Of a stretch of 64,000 bases of DNA, positions 38,842 to 47,887 are shown one piece after another. The DNA is from Phycisphaerae bacterium (GTDB lineage Bacteria > Planctomycetota > Phycisphaerae > Phycisphaerales > UBA1924), in contig JAEUIZ010000029.1 of the NCBI GenBank assembly GCA_016793805.1, positions 124,001 to 188,000 of the forward strand. The letters are read 5' to 3'. Made by a program: the position numbers and the translations under genes. Each line of letters opens with the position of its first letter. The first letter of the stretch is position 1. The notes beneath the pieces are model-generated. The model saw only the letters and a program-made list of their open reading frames with translations. It was not told the DNA's origin and did not search any database.

Positions 38842-40959
38842 ATGGCCCGCCAGGTCGAACTCAAGACGCCCCTCCCCGACGACACGCTCCGCCTCAAGCA
38901 CTTCCGCGGACGCGAGGAACTGGGCCGGCCCTTCCAGTACGACCTCGAACTCGTCAGCCGCGACCACAACATCCAGTTCTCCAAACTCATCGGCGAGACC
39001 GTCGAGGCCCGCCTCTACGTCCGCGGCAAGTGGAGGATCTTCACCGGGATCGTCAACCGCTTCTCCCAGACCAGTTCCGGCCAAGACAAGAACCTCGCGT
39101 TCTACCGCGCCACGCTCGTTCCCACCCTCTGGCTCCTCACCCGCGGGTCCGACTGCCGCATCTTCCTCCCCCACATGTTCGACAACAACGCGATGTCCGC
39201 CGACGGCATCATCAAGAAGGTCCTCGGTGAGTTCGGCGTCGAGTTCAACGCCGACGGCCTCTCCGCCACCTATCCCAAGCGCGAGTACTGCGTCCAGTAC
39301 CGCGAGACGCACTTCAACTTCATCAGCCGACTCATGGAGGAAGAGGGCATCTACTACTTCTTCACGCACAAGGACGGCAAGCACGTCATGCACCTCGCCG
39401 ACTCGCGCGCCGCCCACAACCCCAACGACGGCTTCGCCGAGATCCCCTATCGCCAGGCCTCCGGTGGCACGCCCATGGCCGAGTCGATCACCGACTGCTC
39501 CCTCCACCAGGAGATCCAGCCCGGAACCTGCGTCCTCTCCGACTACGACTTCACCGTCCCGAAGAAGGACCTCGTTGTCCCCGCGGACGCCACCGCCGAC
39601 TGGGGCCACGCCAAGCAGCGCCACGCCGTCTACGACTTCCCGGGCGGCTACGAGTCCCGCGAGTTCGGCGAGCACTACGCCCGCGTCCGCATCGACGAAC
39701 TCCAGGCCCAGGTCGAGACCCTCCGCGCCGAGACCGACGCCCGCGGCGTCGAGGTCGGGCGCACCTTCAAACTCAAGTCCCATCCTCGCGCCCCGCTCAA
39801 CCGCGAGTACCTCATCACCTCCGCCACCTATCGCATCGACGCCGAGCAACTCGAGTCCGGCGGCGGGGGCGGGCCCGACGACGCCATCTTCCGCTGCGCG
39901 TTTGCCGCGATGTCCGTCGATGTCCCCTTCCGTCCCGCTCGCCTCACCCCGCGCCCCGTCATCCGCGGGCCCCAGACCGCCATCGTCGTTGGCAAGAAGG
40001 GCGACGAGATCCACACCGACGAATACGGCCGCGTCAAGGTCCACTTCCACTGGGACCGCTGGCAGGACTACGACGAGAAGTGCGGCATCTTCATCCGCGT
40101 CGCCCAGGAATGGGCCGGCAAGAACTGGGGCGCCATCTTCACCCCGCGCGTCCAGCAAGAGGTCGTCGTCGACTTCCTCGAGGGCGACCCCGATCGCCCG
40201 CTCATCACCGGGCGAGTCTACAACGGCGACCACAAGCCCCCCTACGAACTCCCCACGCACGCCACGCGCTCGACCATCAAGACCAACTCGTCCAAGGGCA
40301 GCGAGGGCTTCAACGAACTCCGCTTCGAGGATAAGAAGGGCGAGGAGCAGATCTTCATCCACGCCGAGAAGAACAAGGATGAACGGGTCAAGAACAACTC
40401 GATGGAGTGGATCGGCAACGACCGACACCTCATCGTCAAGCGCGACCAGGTCGAGCAGGTCGAACGCGACCGCGCCGAGACCATCAAGCGCGACCACATC
40501 GAGAAGATCGAGCGTGACCACAGCCTGCTCATCAAGGGCAAGGAGGCCATCGAGGTCACCGGCAGCCGATCGCTCAAGGTCACCGGCGCCCTCATCGAGG
40601 AGTTCAAGGACAACCACTCCGAGGTCACCACCAAGGACCACTACATCAAGGCCGACAACATCTGCATCGAGGCCCTCACCAACATCACCATCAAGGTCGG
40701 ACAGACCTCCATCGCCCTCGAGTCCGACGGCATCAAGATCAGCACCCAGGGCAAGATCGAGGTCGAATCCCTCGACAAGACGGAGTTCAAGACCAAGGCC
40801 GGCGACTTCAAGGTCGAGTCCATGATGAACACTTCCATCAAGGGCACGCTCCAACTCAACCTCGAGGGAACCGTCCAGGCCGAGATGAAGGGCACCATGG
40901 CCACCGTCAAGGGCGACGCCATGACCACCGTCAAGGGCGGCATCGTCATGATCAACTAG
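38842..40959 (+). CDS. vgrG: T6SS spike protein VgrG (TssI)
   Basis: 705 residues from the ATG at 38842, with GGAGCC 7 bases upstream. The first 400 residues are the gp27/gp44-like domain (TPLPDDTLRLKHFRGREELG, RPFQYDLELVSRDHNI, REYCVQYRETHFNFISRL). The gp5-like OB domain follows with YGRVKVHFHWDR. A beta-helical needle with repeated charged units (VERDRAETIKRDHIEKIERD) runs to the end, which closes MTTVKGGIVMIN. No catalytic extension is present. No PAAR gene is found beside it. It heads the effector cassettes at 41050-50904. Confidence 0.97.
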   Translation: MARQVELKTPLPDDTLRLKHFRGREELGRPFQYDLELVSRDHNIQFSKLIGETVEARLYVRGKWRIFTGIVNRFSQTSSGQDKNLAFYRATLVPTLWLLTRGSDCRIFLPHMFDNNAMSADGIIKKVLGEFGVEFNADGLSATYPKREYCVQYRETHFNFISRLMEEEGIYYFFTHKDGKHVMHLADSRAAHNPNDGFAEIPYRQASGGTPMAESITDCSLHQEIQPGTCVLSDYDFTVPKKDLVVPADATADWGHAKQRHAVYDFPGGYESREFGEHYARVRIDELQAQVETLRAETDARGVEVGRTFKLKSHPRAPLNREYLITSATYRIDAEQLESGGGGGPDDAIFRCAFAAMSVDVPFRPARLTPRPVIRGPQTAIVVGKKGDEIHTDEYGRVKVHFHWDRWQDYDEKCGIFIRVAQEWAGKNWGAIFTPRVQQEVVVDFLEGDPDRPLITGRVYNGDHKPPYELPTHATRSTIKTNSSKGSEGFNELRFEDKKGEEQIFIHAEKNKDERVKNNSMEWIGNDRHLIVKRDQVEQVERDRAETIKRDHIEKIERDHSLLIKGKEAIEVTGSRSLKVTGALIEEFKDNHSEVTTKDHYIKADNICIEALTNITIKVGQTSIALESDGIKISTQGKIEVESLDKTEFKTKAGDFKVESMMNTSIKGTLQLNLEGTVQAEMKGTMATVKGDAMTTVKGGIVMIN

Positions 40960-41049
40960 CGCATCCATCGCGCGCACGGGCGTCTCGTGCGTGCATGTCG
41001 AGGTCGCCCGCGGGCGCTCCCCGCCTGAGGCACGGAAGAGACGAGCAAC

Positions 41050-42108
41050 ATGGCTTCTCCAAAGGACGGCAGCGCGGGCTCGATCGTGGCGCCCCAGGCG
41101 CCGCCGGAGGCCGTCGTCGCCGACGTCGCAGACCCGGGCGCCATGGGGCCTGAGTGGCAGCGGTCCCGCGAGCGCGCCGCCGAGACCCCGCCCCCGGGCG
41201 CGCCGACGCCTGATCCAGAATCCGAAGAAGCGAAGAAAGAAGTCTGGATCGAGTTCGTCCTCATCGACGACGACGACAACCCTGTCCCCGGCGAGCCCTA
41301 CAAGGTCACACTCCCGGACGGCACCTCCACCACCGGCACCACCAACGAGAAGGGACTCGTCCGAGTCGAGGGCATCGACCCCGGCTCGTGCAAGATCACC
41401 TTCCCGCGCTGGGACGAGTCCTCGTGGCACGACGCGTCCGTGAAGCCGCCCAAGCAGTCCGTCACGCCCGGCCCTGTCGCGGCGCCCACCACCTCGGCCG
41501 CGCCGCCGAGCGCCGCCGCGACCACGCCGACCAGTACGCCGCCATCGTCCGCCCCAGCCCCGGCGCCTCCCGCGTCATCAACCCCACCCGCTTCGGATGG
41601 TTCCTCGTCCGCGACTTCCCCACCCGCCGCGGCTCCCACCGAGGACACCATCACCGTCGTCAATGAGAGCCTCACTTCGACCAAGGCCGTCCGGGTGCTC
41701 AAGGAGATCCTGAAAGCCGCGGGGCTCAAATCGGCCAAGATCACCAGCGGCAGCCGCGACGCCTACAACCAGGCCCGCGTCATGTACGACAACATCGTGG
41801 AGCACGGGGTCGATCACCAGAAGAATCTGTATGCCGCGGCGGGCGACAAGGTTATCGATGTCTACGTCGCCAACAAGGACAAGTCTCGCGAGGAGATCAT
41901 CGAGGCGATGAAGGCGAAGGTCATCGAACTCGGCCCTTCCACGGTCTCAAAGCACTGCAGCGATGACTACGACGTCATCGACGTCGCCCCGTCCTCGATC
42001 TCCGATGGCCCGGCGTTCGTCAAGGCCGCCAAGGCGCACTCCGACGTGACCAACTTCCTCGAGCCTCCCGACGACCCCGCCTACCACCTCGAGATCCCCA
42101 AGGACTAG
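41050..42108 (+). CDS. Adaptor-domain protein with C-terminal M15-peptidase-like domain, candidate T6SS effector
   Basis: 352 residues. Residues 1-45 (MASPKDGSAGSIVAPQAPPE) match the start of the protein at 46702. Residues about 58-118 (KKEVWIEFVLIDDDDNPVPG, then GSCKITFPRWDESSWHD) are a carboxypeptidase-regulatory-like beta domain common next to VgrG. A Pro/Ala/Thr/Ser linker follows. The last 150 residues (SGSRDAYNQARVMYDN, TVSKHCSDDYDVIDVAPSSI, DDPAYHLEIPKD) have the layout of zinc D-Ala-D-Ala carboxypeptidases of the M15 type: H302, an Asp at 308 or 311 and H346-L-E348. The His-to-Asp spacing is not the usual one. It may cleave peptidoglycan of a target cell. The fusion and its place beside vgrG support an effector. 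Confidence 0.65.
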   Translation: MASPKDGSAGSIVAPQAPPEAVVADVADPGAMGPEWQRSRERAAETPPPGAPTPDPESEEAKKEVWIEFVLIDDDDNPVPGEPYKVTLPDGTSTTGTTNEKGLVRVEGIDPGSCKITFPRWDESSWHDASVKPPKQSVTPGPVAAPTTSAAPPSAAATTPTSTPPSSAPAPAPPASSTPPASDGSSSATSPPAAAPTEDTITVVNESLTSTKAVRVLKEILKAAGLKSAKITSGSRDAYNQARVMYDNIVEHGVDHQKNLYAAAGDKVIDVYVANKDKSREEIIEAMKAKVIELGPSTVSKHCSDDYDVIDVAPSSISDGPAFVKAAKAHSDVTNFLEPPDDPAYHLEIPKD

Positions 42109-42110
42109 CC

Positions 42111-42749
42111 ATGGCACTCCACACCATCCAGCAAGGCGAGCACATCACGCGGATCGCCCTCGACCACGGCTTCACCGATCCTGCCGTCATCTGGGATCAC
42201 GCCCAGAACAAAGCCCTCAAGGACCTCCGCAAGAACCCCAACGTCCTCGCGCCCGGCGACAAACTCTTCATCCCCGACAAGTCCCTCCGCACCGAGGAGC
42301 GACCCACCGAGAACTCCCACAAGTTCCGCCTCCACACCCGTGGCCTGCGCCTCGTCGTCACCATCCACAAGCCCGACCACTCCCCCCTCAAGGACACGCC
42401 CATCGTCCTCGAAGTCGAGGGCACACGCCGCGAACTCAAGACCGACACCCACGGCCGGATCAATGAGTACGTCCCCGCCCATGCCGAGTCCGCACGCCTC
42501 AAGTACAAAGAAGACCCCGCCCTGCCCGAAACCGTTGTTGACCTCAAGATCGGCCACCTCGATCCCGCGGACACCCCCGCCGGCCAGCGCGCCAGACTCC
42601 ACAACCTCGGCTACGACACCGGCGACCCCGACAATCCCGCCGACCTCAAGACCGCCGTCGAGGAGTTCCAACTCGAGTTCGGCCTCAAGGTCGACGGCAT
42701 CATCGGCCCCAAGACCATCAACGCCCTCATCAAGGCCCACGGCTGCTGA
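42111..42749 (+). CDS. LysM and peptidoglycan-binding protein of cassette A
   Basis: 212 residues, starting 2 bases after the preceding stop. The N-terminal LysM-like segment (HTIQQGEHITRIALDHGF, NPNVLAPGDKLFIP) lies at residues 1-57. A beta domain follows. The C-terminal part (residues about 140-212) contains IGHLDPADTPAGQRARLHNL and FQLEFGLKVDGIIGPKT, a PG_binding_1 repeat. No enzyme residues are visible. The same layout is found in the protein at 47175. The likely role is to bind peptidoglycan and either anchor the spike cargo or accompany the neighbouring enzyme. Confidence 0.8.
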   Translation: MALHTIQQGEHITRIALDHGFTDPAVIWDHAQNKALKDLRKNPNVLAPGDKLFIPDKSLRTEERPTENSHKFRLHTRGLRLVVTIHKPDHSPLKDTPIVLEVEGTRRELKTDTHGRINEYVPAHAESARLKYKEDPALPETVVDLKIGHLDPADTPAGQRARLHNLGYDTGDPDNPADLKTAVEEFQLEFGLKVDGIIGPKTINALIKAHGC

Positions 42750-42782
42750 CCGCGCCCCCATCCATCGCCAATCCTCCGACTC

Positions 42783-44171
42783 ATGGCCCCGCCACCTTCC
42801 AACCCCAAGCCCAAGCCCATGCAGCCCACCGCGGGCGCCCAAGGCATCGTCGCCGGGGCGCACGGCCGGGCCGCCTCGCTCCCCATCCTCGTCGCCCCCG
42901 CCACGCAGGGCGAGCAGAACGTCATCCGTCCGAACATCATCCCCCTCGGCTGCTTCAAGATCGAGGACGTCCGCTTCGACTTCGATTCCTCCTTCATCCG
43001 CCCCGACCTCAAGGACGAACTCGTCGAACTCAAGCGGCTCATCGACGACCACACCGACAAGAACTCCGGCAAAAAGCCCCCGGCCACCATCTTCGGCCAC
43101 GCCGACCCCGTCGGGCAGGACGAGTACAACAAGACCCTCTCCGGCAGGCGCGCCGAGGCCACCTACGCCGTCCTCGTCCGCGACGCCGACCGCTGGGAGA
43201 AACTCTTCTCCAACCCCGCCGGCGGCGACAAGTGGGGCACCGGCCAGATCCAGACCATGCTCACCGCCCTTGGCCACGACCCCGGCCCTGTCACCGGCCA
43301 GAACAACGACAAGACCAAGGCCGCCATCAAGGACTTCCAGTCCAAGAACGGCCTCGCGACCGACGGCGTCGCCGGGCCCAACACCCGCAAGAAACTCTTC
43401 CAGAAATACATGGACTTCCTCGCCGGCGACCTCAAACTCGACAAGTCCACCGACTTCCTCGCCAAGGGCGCCGACAAGGACGGCAAGGGCGACTTCCAGG
43501 GCTGCGGCGAGTTCAACCCGCTCATGGTCTTCTCCAAGGCCGAGGTCGAGGCCTTCAAGAAGTCCGGCGACACCGCGACCCGCAACAAGGAGAACGCCGT
43601 CAACCGTCGCGTCATGGTCCTGCTCTTCCGACCGGGGCTCAGCGTCGAGCCCGCGAAATGGCCCTGCCCGCGAGCCAAGGAAGGCGGCGCGGGCTGCCGA
43701 GCCCGCTTCTTCTCCGACGGCGACTCCCGCCGAGAGAACAAGTCCGCACGCCGCGAGTTCAAGGACACCAAGGACACCTTCGCCTGCCGCTTCTACCACC
43801 TCCAGGTCACGCGCTCGCCCTGCGAACTCCCCGTCCCCGCGCCCGACGGGCTCGGCTTCCTCTCCGTCCGCGTCTTCTTCCACCAGGAGCCCATGCAGAA
43901 CCTGCGCGTCCAGTTCCACGAGATCGCCGGCGACTCCCTCGGCGCGCCCATCGGCGACGAGGTCCTCACCGACATCAACGGCACCGCCACGCTCGACCGC
44001 TTCGTCACCATCGGGCACTTCGCCTGTGTCATCGAGCACCAGCGTCCCAAGGGAATCACCACCGTCGACGACCCAGACGATCCGCTCATCCTCGTCCTCC
44101 CCATCGGCCGCCCGCTCACCGATTTCCAGGGCGATGTCGAGTTCATCCGCGCTGACGAACAGGACTCCTGA
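42783..44171 (+). CDS. OmpA domain protein with an inserted peptidoglycan-binding domain
   Basis: 462 residues. An OmpA-family domain begins at about residue 58 (VRFDFDSSFIRPDLKDEL, then IFGHADPVGQDEYNKTLSGR) and is finished by ENAVNRRVMVLLFRPG at about residue 280. Between them sits a PG_binding_1-type unit (MLTALGHDPGPVTGQ, then FQSKNGLATDGVAGPNTRKK). An extra C-terminal beta region of about 170 residues closes the protein. No signal peptide is seen, which fits injection or a cytoplasmic assembly site rather than a normal outer-membrane OmpA protein. It overlaps the PLD gene by one base. Confidence 0.75.
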   Translation: MAPPPSNPKPKPMQPTAGAQGIVAGAHGRAASLPILVAPATQGEQNVIRPNIIPLGCFKIEDVRFDFDSSFIRPDLKDELVELKRLIDDHTDKNSGKKPPATIFGHADPVGQDEYNKTLSGRRAEATYAVLVRDADRWEKLFSNPAGGDKWGTGQIQTMLTALGHDPGPVTGQNNDKTKAAIKDFQSKNGLATDGVAGPNTRKKLFQKYMDFLAGDLKLDKSTDFLAKGADKDGKGDFQGCGEFNPLMVFSKAEVEAFKKSGDTATRNKENAVNRRVMVLLFRPGLSVEPAKWPCPRAKEGGAGCRARFFSDGDSRRENKSARREFKDTKDTFACRFYHLQVTRSPCELPVPAPDGLGFLSVRVFFHQEPMQNLRVQFHEIAGDSLGAPIGDEVLTDINGTATLDRFVTIGHFACVIEHQRPKGITTVDDPDDPLILVLPIGRPLTDFQGDVEFIRADEQDS

Positions 44172-46651
44172 TGGCCGCCACCTGCTTCCTGCGCCCGGTC
44201 CAGACTCCCTCCGGCGTCGTCGCCAAGTTCGAGGTCGTCCTCCAGGGCTTCGCCGACGACCAGGAACTCGAGATCGGCTTCTTCGAGGTCGACGAGGGCG
44301 AGTCCCTCATCGGCGCCAACCGCATCCAGACCATCGCCACCCTCACAGGCAAGGTCGCGAGCCTCTCCGGCCCGGGCAACCGGCCCCCGCCGCAGACGCT
44401 CGTCATCGACAAGCCGCCGGCCGCCTCCAGCGGCAAGTTCCGTGTCGCCTTCGTCTTTCCCGGCAAGCCCCCTCGCGCCGATACCGAAGTCGTCTTCGAC
44501 CTCCCCATGGATGCCGCCGACAAGTTCGAGGGCGACACCTGGGAACTCCAGATCATCCTCAACGCGCCCGGCAACGTGGGTGTCGTCCGCTCCCCCGTCG
44601 TGACCGTCACACGCGTCCGCCGCGCCCTCGCCACACGCCCCGGCCCGGCCACCTACCCCTGGCACTCCGGCAACGAGTTCATCTTCTACCGCGACGGCGC
44701 CGACGCCTCAGGTCCCAACGCCTTCGCCGACATCGAGCGCGCCATCGACGCCGCCGAGCACTTCATTTTCATCGTCGACTGGTCCTTCCACCCCTATTTC
44801 CGCTTCTCTCATTCATCCGCCGCCGATCCAAACTCCACCGTCGGCGCCAAACTCGTCAACAAGTGCACCGACGCCAAGGGCGACCCGCTCCCCAACATGC
44901 TCGTCGCCATCCACGCCTGGGATCACACCAATATCGCCGTCCCCGATCCGCAGAACGACAACGCCGCCAAGCACATCGCCAACATCGCCAAGTTCATCAA
45001 GAAAAAGGGCCGCCCCTCCAACCTCCTCTGGCGCATCAGTTCCATCTCCGGCATCGGCTTCAGCCACCACCAGAAGTTCGTCCTCCTCGACGCCCCGGGC
45101 CCCAACGGCCGCAAAGTCCTCAAACTCTTCTTCGGGGGCCTCGACCTCACCAAGGGTAGACTCGACAACGCCTCCCACCCCATCCTCGAGTCCGACCCCG
45201 GCGGCAGCGGACACTCCGCCCTCATCACCAACGGCAAGGAGACCTTCGACGACTGGTACAACAACGAACTTTTCGCCGACCTCACCCAGACCTTCGACTC
45301 CATCAAGAAAGCCCGCCCCAACCTCGCTCGCCAGCCCTGGCACGACATCTACGCCCAGGTCACCGGGCCCGTCGCCTGGGACGCCCTCCGCGAGTTCGTC
45401 GGCCGTTGGAGCGTCAACCCCTCCGACCTCGGCTTCTCCTCCGACGGCGACAACTCCGACTCCCACATGACCCAGGTCCGCGAGAAGTTCCTCGACCTCT
45501 TCAACGCCCTCAAGCCCGGCACCAAGGACCGCCTCTTCGTCCAGCAGTGGGAGCCCACCCCAGGCCCGTGGTCCGCGCAACTCTACCGCTCCATGAAGAA
45601 GAAGCACTGGGGCACCAAGGTCGCCGTCAAGACCCCCGCCAGGCAGGGCGACCGCGACGAGTTCGTCTGGCCCCTCGCCGCCGACTTCGAGCGGAGCATC
45701 CACGACGCCCAGGTCCAGGCCATCCGCCAGGCCGAACGACACATCTACATCGAGTCCCAGTATTTCATCGGGTCCTTCGCCATGTGGGGACGCCCCGAGC
45801 CCAAGGACGGCCCGTCGCACCTCGTCCCCCGCGCCATCACCGATCGCATCCTCGAAAAGATCGACGCCAAGGAGCCCTTCCACGCTTACATCGTCGTTCC
45901 CATGTTCCCCGAGGGCGATCCCGGCAGCCCCGTCAACGCCGCCCAGCGACAGTTCCAGTGGAACACCATGCTCGCCATGCTCCGCGAGATCAAGAAGAAG
46001 GCCTCCGACCCCTTCGACTTTCTCTCGTTCTACTTCCTCGCCAACTGGCACGACCTCCCCGCCATCCCCCTCGCCAACAAGGACCGGGCCGCCAACACCG
46101 ACGCCGCCAAGCGCTACCAGGTCTATGTCCACTCCAAGTTCATGATCGTGGACGATCGCTACGGCCTGCTCGGGAGCGCCAACCTCAACCAGCGCTCCAT
46201 GGCCGGCAACCGCGACTCCGAGATCGCCGTCGGCTTCTGGCCCACCACCGACAAGCAGCAGGCCGCCTGCCTCACCCAACTCCGCAACTTCCGCAAGCAC
46301 ATCTGGACCGAGCACATGGGCACGCTCCCGCCGAGCGCCGACGATCCCGAGAACCCCACCTGCGTCAAGGCCGTGCGCAAACTCGCCGCCGACAACTACA
46401 AGAACTTCCGCGAGGCCAAGCGCCCCGCCGGCTCCTCCGCCCTCTGTGCCTGGCCCATCGACCTCGCCGACCCCGCCAAGCCCGTCCCCAAGGGCGTCTC
46501 CGGCGCCAAGGAGGACGACGACTTCATCCCCGACCGCCCCTTCGGCCTCTCCGGCAACCTCCTCGACCGCTGGCGCTGGCACGGCCCGGGCAGCCACTCC
46601 CAGGCCCCGCTCGGCGACGTGACCAAGCCAGGACAGGACATCGCTGAATGA
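44171..46651 (+). CDS. Phospholipase D superfamily protein, candidate T6SS lipase effector (Tle5-like)
   Basis: 826 residues. Two HKD motifs are complete: H300-Q-K302-x4-D307 (HQKFVLLD) and H654-S-K656-x4-D661 (HSKFMIVD), the second followed by GLLGSANLNQRSM. An N-terminal beta-rich domain (residues 1-160) contains AKFEVVLQGF and may be the delivery domain. PldA and PldB of Pseudomonas aeruginosa are known T6SS phospholipase D effectors with a similar pair of HKD motifs. No immunity gene of the Sel1 type is seen beside it; the following gene is the adaptor of cassette B. No signal peptide is visible. Confidence 0.8.
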   Translation: MAATCFLRPVQTPSGVVAKFEVVLQGFADDQELEIGFFEVDEGESLIGANRIQTIATLTGKVASLSGPGNRPPPQTLVIDKPPAASSGKFRVAFVFPGKPPRADTEVVFDLPMDAADKFEGDTWELQIILNAPGNVGVVRSPVVTVTRVRRALATRPGPATYPWHSGNEFIFYRDGADASGPNAFADIERAIDAAEHFIFIVDWSFHPYFRFSHSSAADPNSTVGAKLVNKCTDAKGDPLPNMLVAIHAWDHTNIAVPDPQNDNAAKHIANIAKFIKKKGRPSNLLWRISSISGIGFSHHQKFVLLDAPGPNGRKVLKLFFGGLDLTKGRLDNASHPILESDPGGSGHSALITNGKETFDDWYNNELFADLTQTFDSIKKARPNLARQPWHDIYAQVTGPVAWDALREFVGRWSVNPSDLGFSSDGDNSDSHMTQVREKFLDLFNALKPGTKDRLFVQQWEPTPGPWSAQLYRSMKKKHWGTKVAVKTPARQGDRDEFVWPLAADFERSIHDAQVQAIRQAERHIYIESQYFIGSFAMWGRPEPKDGPSHLVPRAITDRILEKIDAKEPFHAYIVVPMFPEGDPGSPVNAAQRQFQWNTMLAMLREIKKKASDPFDFLSFYFLANWHDLPAIPLANKDRAANTDAAKRYQVYVHSKFMIVDDRYGLLGSANLNQRSMAGNRDSEIAVGFWPTTDKQQAACLTQLRNFRKHIWTEHMGTLPPSADDPENPTCVKAVRKLAADNYKNFREAKRPAGSSALCAWPIDLADPAKPVPKGVSGAKEDDDFIPDRPFGLSGNLLDRWRWHGPGSHSQAPLGDVTKPGQDIAE

Positions 46652-46701
46652 GTCTTCCGACTTACGCTCTCCCCACAACCATCGATTCTTGAGACCCAGT
46701 C

Positions 46702-47139
46702 ATGGCCTCCCCGAAGTCCGGCTCAGCCGGCAAACTCGAATCGCCCGCCGCTCCTCCCGAGCCAGTCGTTGCCGACGACGCTCAGGCCGGCGGCATGGAT
46801 CAGCAACGCAAGGGCGGTATGTCCCGAGGCGGCGGCGGTGGTGGGGGGGGCGGAGGCGGCGGCGGTGGTGGGGGGGGCGGAGGAGGAGGTGGTGGTGGAG
46901 GGGGCGGCGGCGGGGGTGGGGGCGGCTCCAAGGACCTCACCTGGATCGAAGTCGAACTCCTCGACGCCGACGATCAGCCCGTTCCCAACGAGCCCGTCCT
47001 CATCGAGTGCGCCGACGGCACCACGCTCTCCGACACCCTCGACCACAAGGGTTTCAAACGCATCGAGGGCGTCCCCCGCGGATCCTGCCAGATCTCCTTC
47101 CCCCAACGCGATCGCGCCTCGTACGACAAGACACAGTAA
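46702..47139 (+). CDS. Adaptor-domain protein with a 33-glycine tract
   Basis: 145 residues. Residues 1-40 (MASPKSGSAGKLESPAAPPE) repeat the start of the protein at 41050. A run of 33 consecutive glycines follows. The C-terminal domain (residues about 78-145; LTWIEVELLDADDQPVPNE, GFKRIEGVPRGSCQISFPQ) is the same carboxypeptidase-regulatory-like module as in 41050, and here it ends the protein with no attached enzyme. It precedes the LysM gene by 35 bases. The tract is a flexible linker; it may also allow length change by slippage. The larger open frame in another register is spurious. Confidence 0.8.
   Translation: MASPKSGSAGKLESPAAPPEPVVADDAQAGGMDQQRKGGMSRGGGGGGGGGGGGGGGGGGGGGGGGGGGGGGGGGSKDLTWIEVELLDADDQPVPNEPVLIECADGTTLSDTLDHKGFKRIEGVPRGSCQISFPQRDRASYDKTQ
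46828..46926 (+). repeat. 33 consecutive glycine codons
   Basis: The tract encodes glycine without interruption from 46828 to 46926. GGC, GGT, GGG and GGA codons are mixed, and an eight-base G run is visible near 46843-46850. The region is prone to sequencing or assembly error. Confidence 0.9.
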
Positions 47140-47174
47140 CCCCCACCCGCACTCCTCCTCCCACCCATCCACCC

Positions 47175-47879
47175 ATGCCCTGGTACACCGTCGTCCAAGG
47201 TGACTGGCTCTCCAAGATCGCGGCACGCTTCGGCCTGCCCTCCTGGAAGTCCATCTACTACGCCCCCGAGAACGCCGCCTTCCGCACCAAACGCCCCGAC
47301 CCCAACCTCATCTACCCCGGCGACGAGGTCTGGATTCCCGAGCCCAACGTCAAACCCGACCCCGGCGACACCGAGAAGAAGCACCGCTTCAAACTCAAGC
47401 CCCGACCGCCGGAGGTCCTCCGGCTGCTGGTCCGTCGCGACACCGGCGAGCCCTTCGCCGACCGCAAGTTCAAACTCATCGTCTGGGACCAGAACATGCA
47501 AGTTCTCCTCGACGAAGAGGGACTGGTTCCCGGCGACGGCATCATGGAGCGACAGATCCCCGTGACCGCCACCGGCGGACGCTACCTCCTCTGGCCCGCG
47601 CCCGACGCCTCCGGCACGCCCATGGCCTGGCGACTCAAGATCGGGCACCTCGATCCCATCGAGACCGTCTCGGGCGTCCAGGCCCGACTCAACAACACCG
47701 GTTTCCACGCCGGCGACGTCACCGGCGAGATCAACCAACAAACCACCGACGCGATCGCCGAGTTCCAACGCTATTGCAAGGCCCACTCGGGCCAGCCGCA
47801 CATCGCCGACGCCGGCGAGCCCGACGGAGCACTCTCCCCCAAGGTCCGCCAAGCCCTCGTCAAGTTCTACGGCGCCTGA
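47175..47879 (+). CDS. LysM and peptidoglycan-binding protein of cassette B
   Basis: 234 residues from the ATG at 47175. LysM-like PWYTVVQGDWLSKIAARFGL and NLIYPGDEVWIPEP form the first 50 residues. A beta domain follows. Residues about 155-234 contain KIGHLDPIETVSGVQARLNN and a peptidoglycan-binding fold (INQQTTDAIAEFQRYCKA). It is clearly paralogous to the protein at 42111, with the same order of domains and the shared K-IGHLDP motif. No ribosome site of note: the upstream stretch is C-rich. Confidence 0.78.
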   Translation: MPWYTVVQGDWLSKIAARFGLPSWKSIYYAPENAAFRTKRPDPNLIYPGDEVWIPEPNVKPDPGDTEKKHRFKLKPRPPEVLRLLVRRDTGEPFADRKFKLIVWDQNMQVLLDEEGLVPGDGIMERQIPVTATGGRYLLWPAPDASGTPMAWRLKIGHLDPIETVSGVQARLNNTGFHAGDVTGEINQQTTDAIAEFQRYCKAHSGQPHIADAGEPDGALSPKVRQALVKFYGA

Positions 47880-47887
47880 GACACCCC

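Noticed and set aside
42340..45159. 939-codon plus-strand frame overlapping the LysM, OmpA and PLD genes
   Set aside because: It is Ser/Pro/Thr/Arg low complexity produced by codon bias of the real frames.
46689..47174. Arg/Trp-rich open frame across the polyglycine tract
   Set aside because: It is the alternate register of the GGN repeat; the true gene at 46702 has a homolog at 41050.
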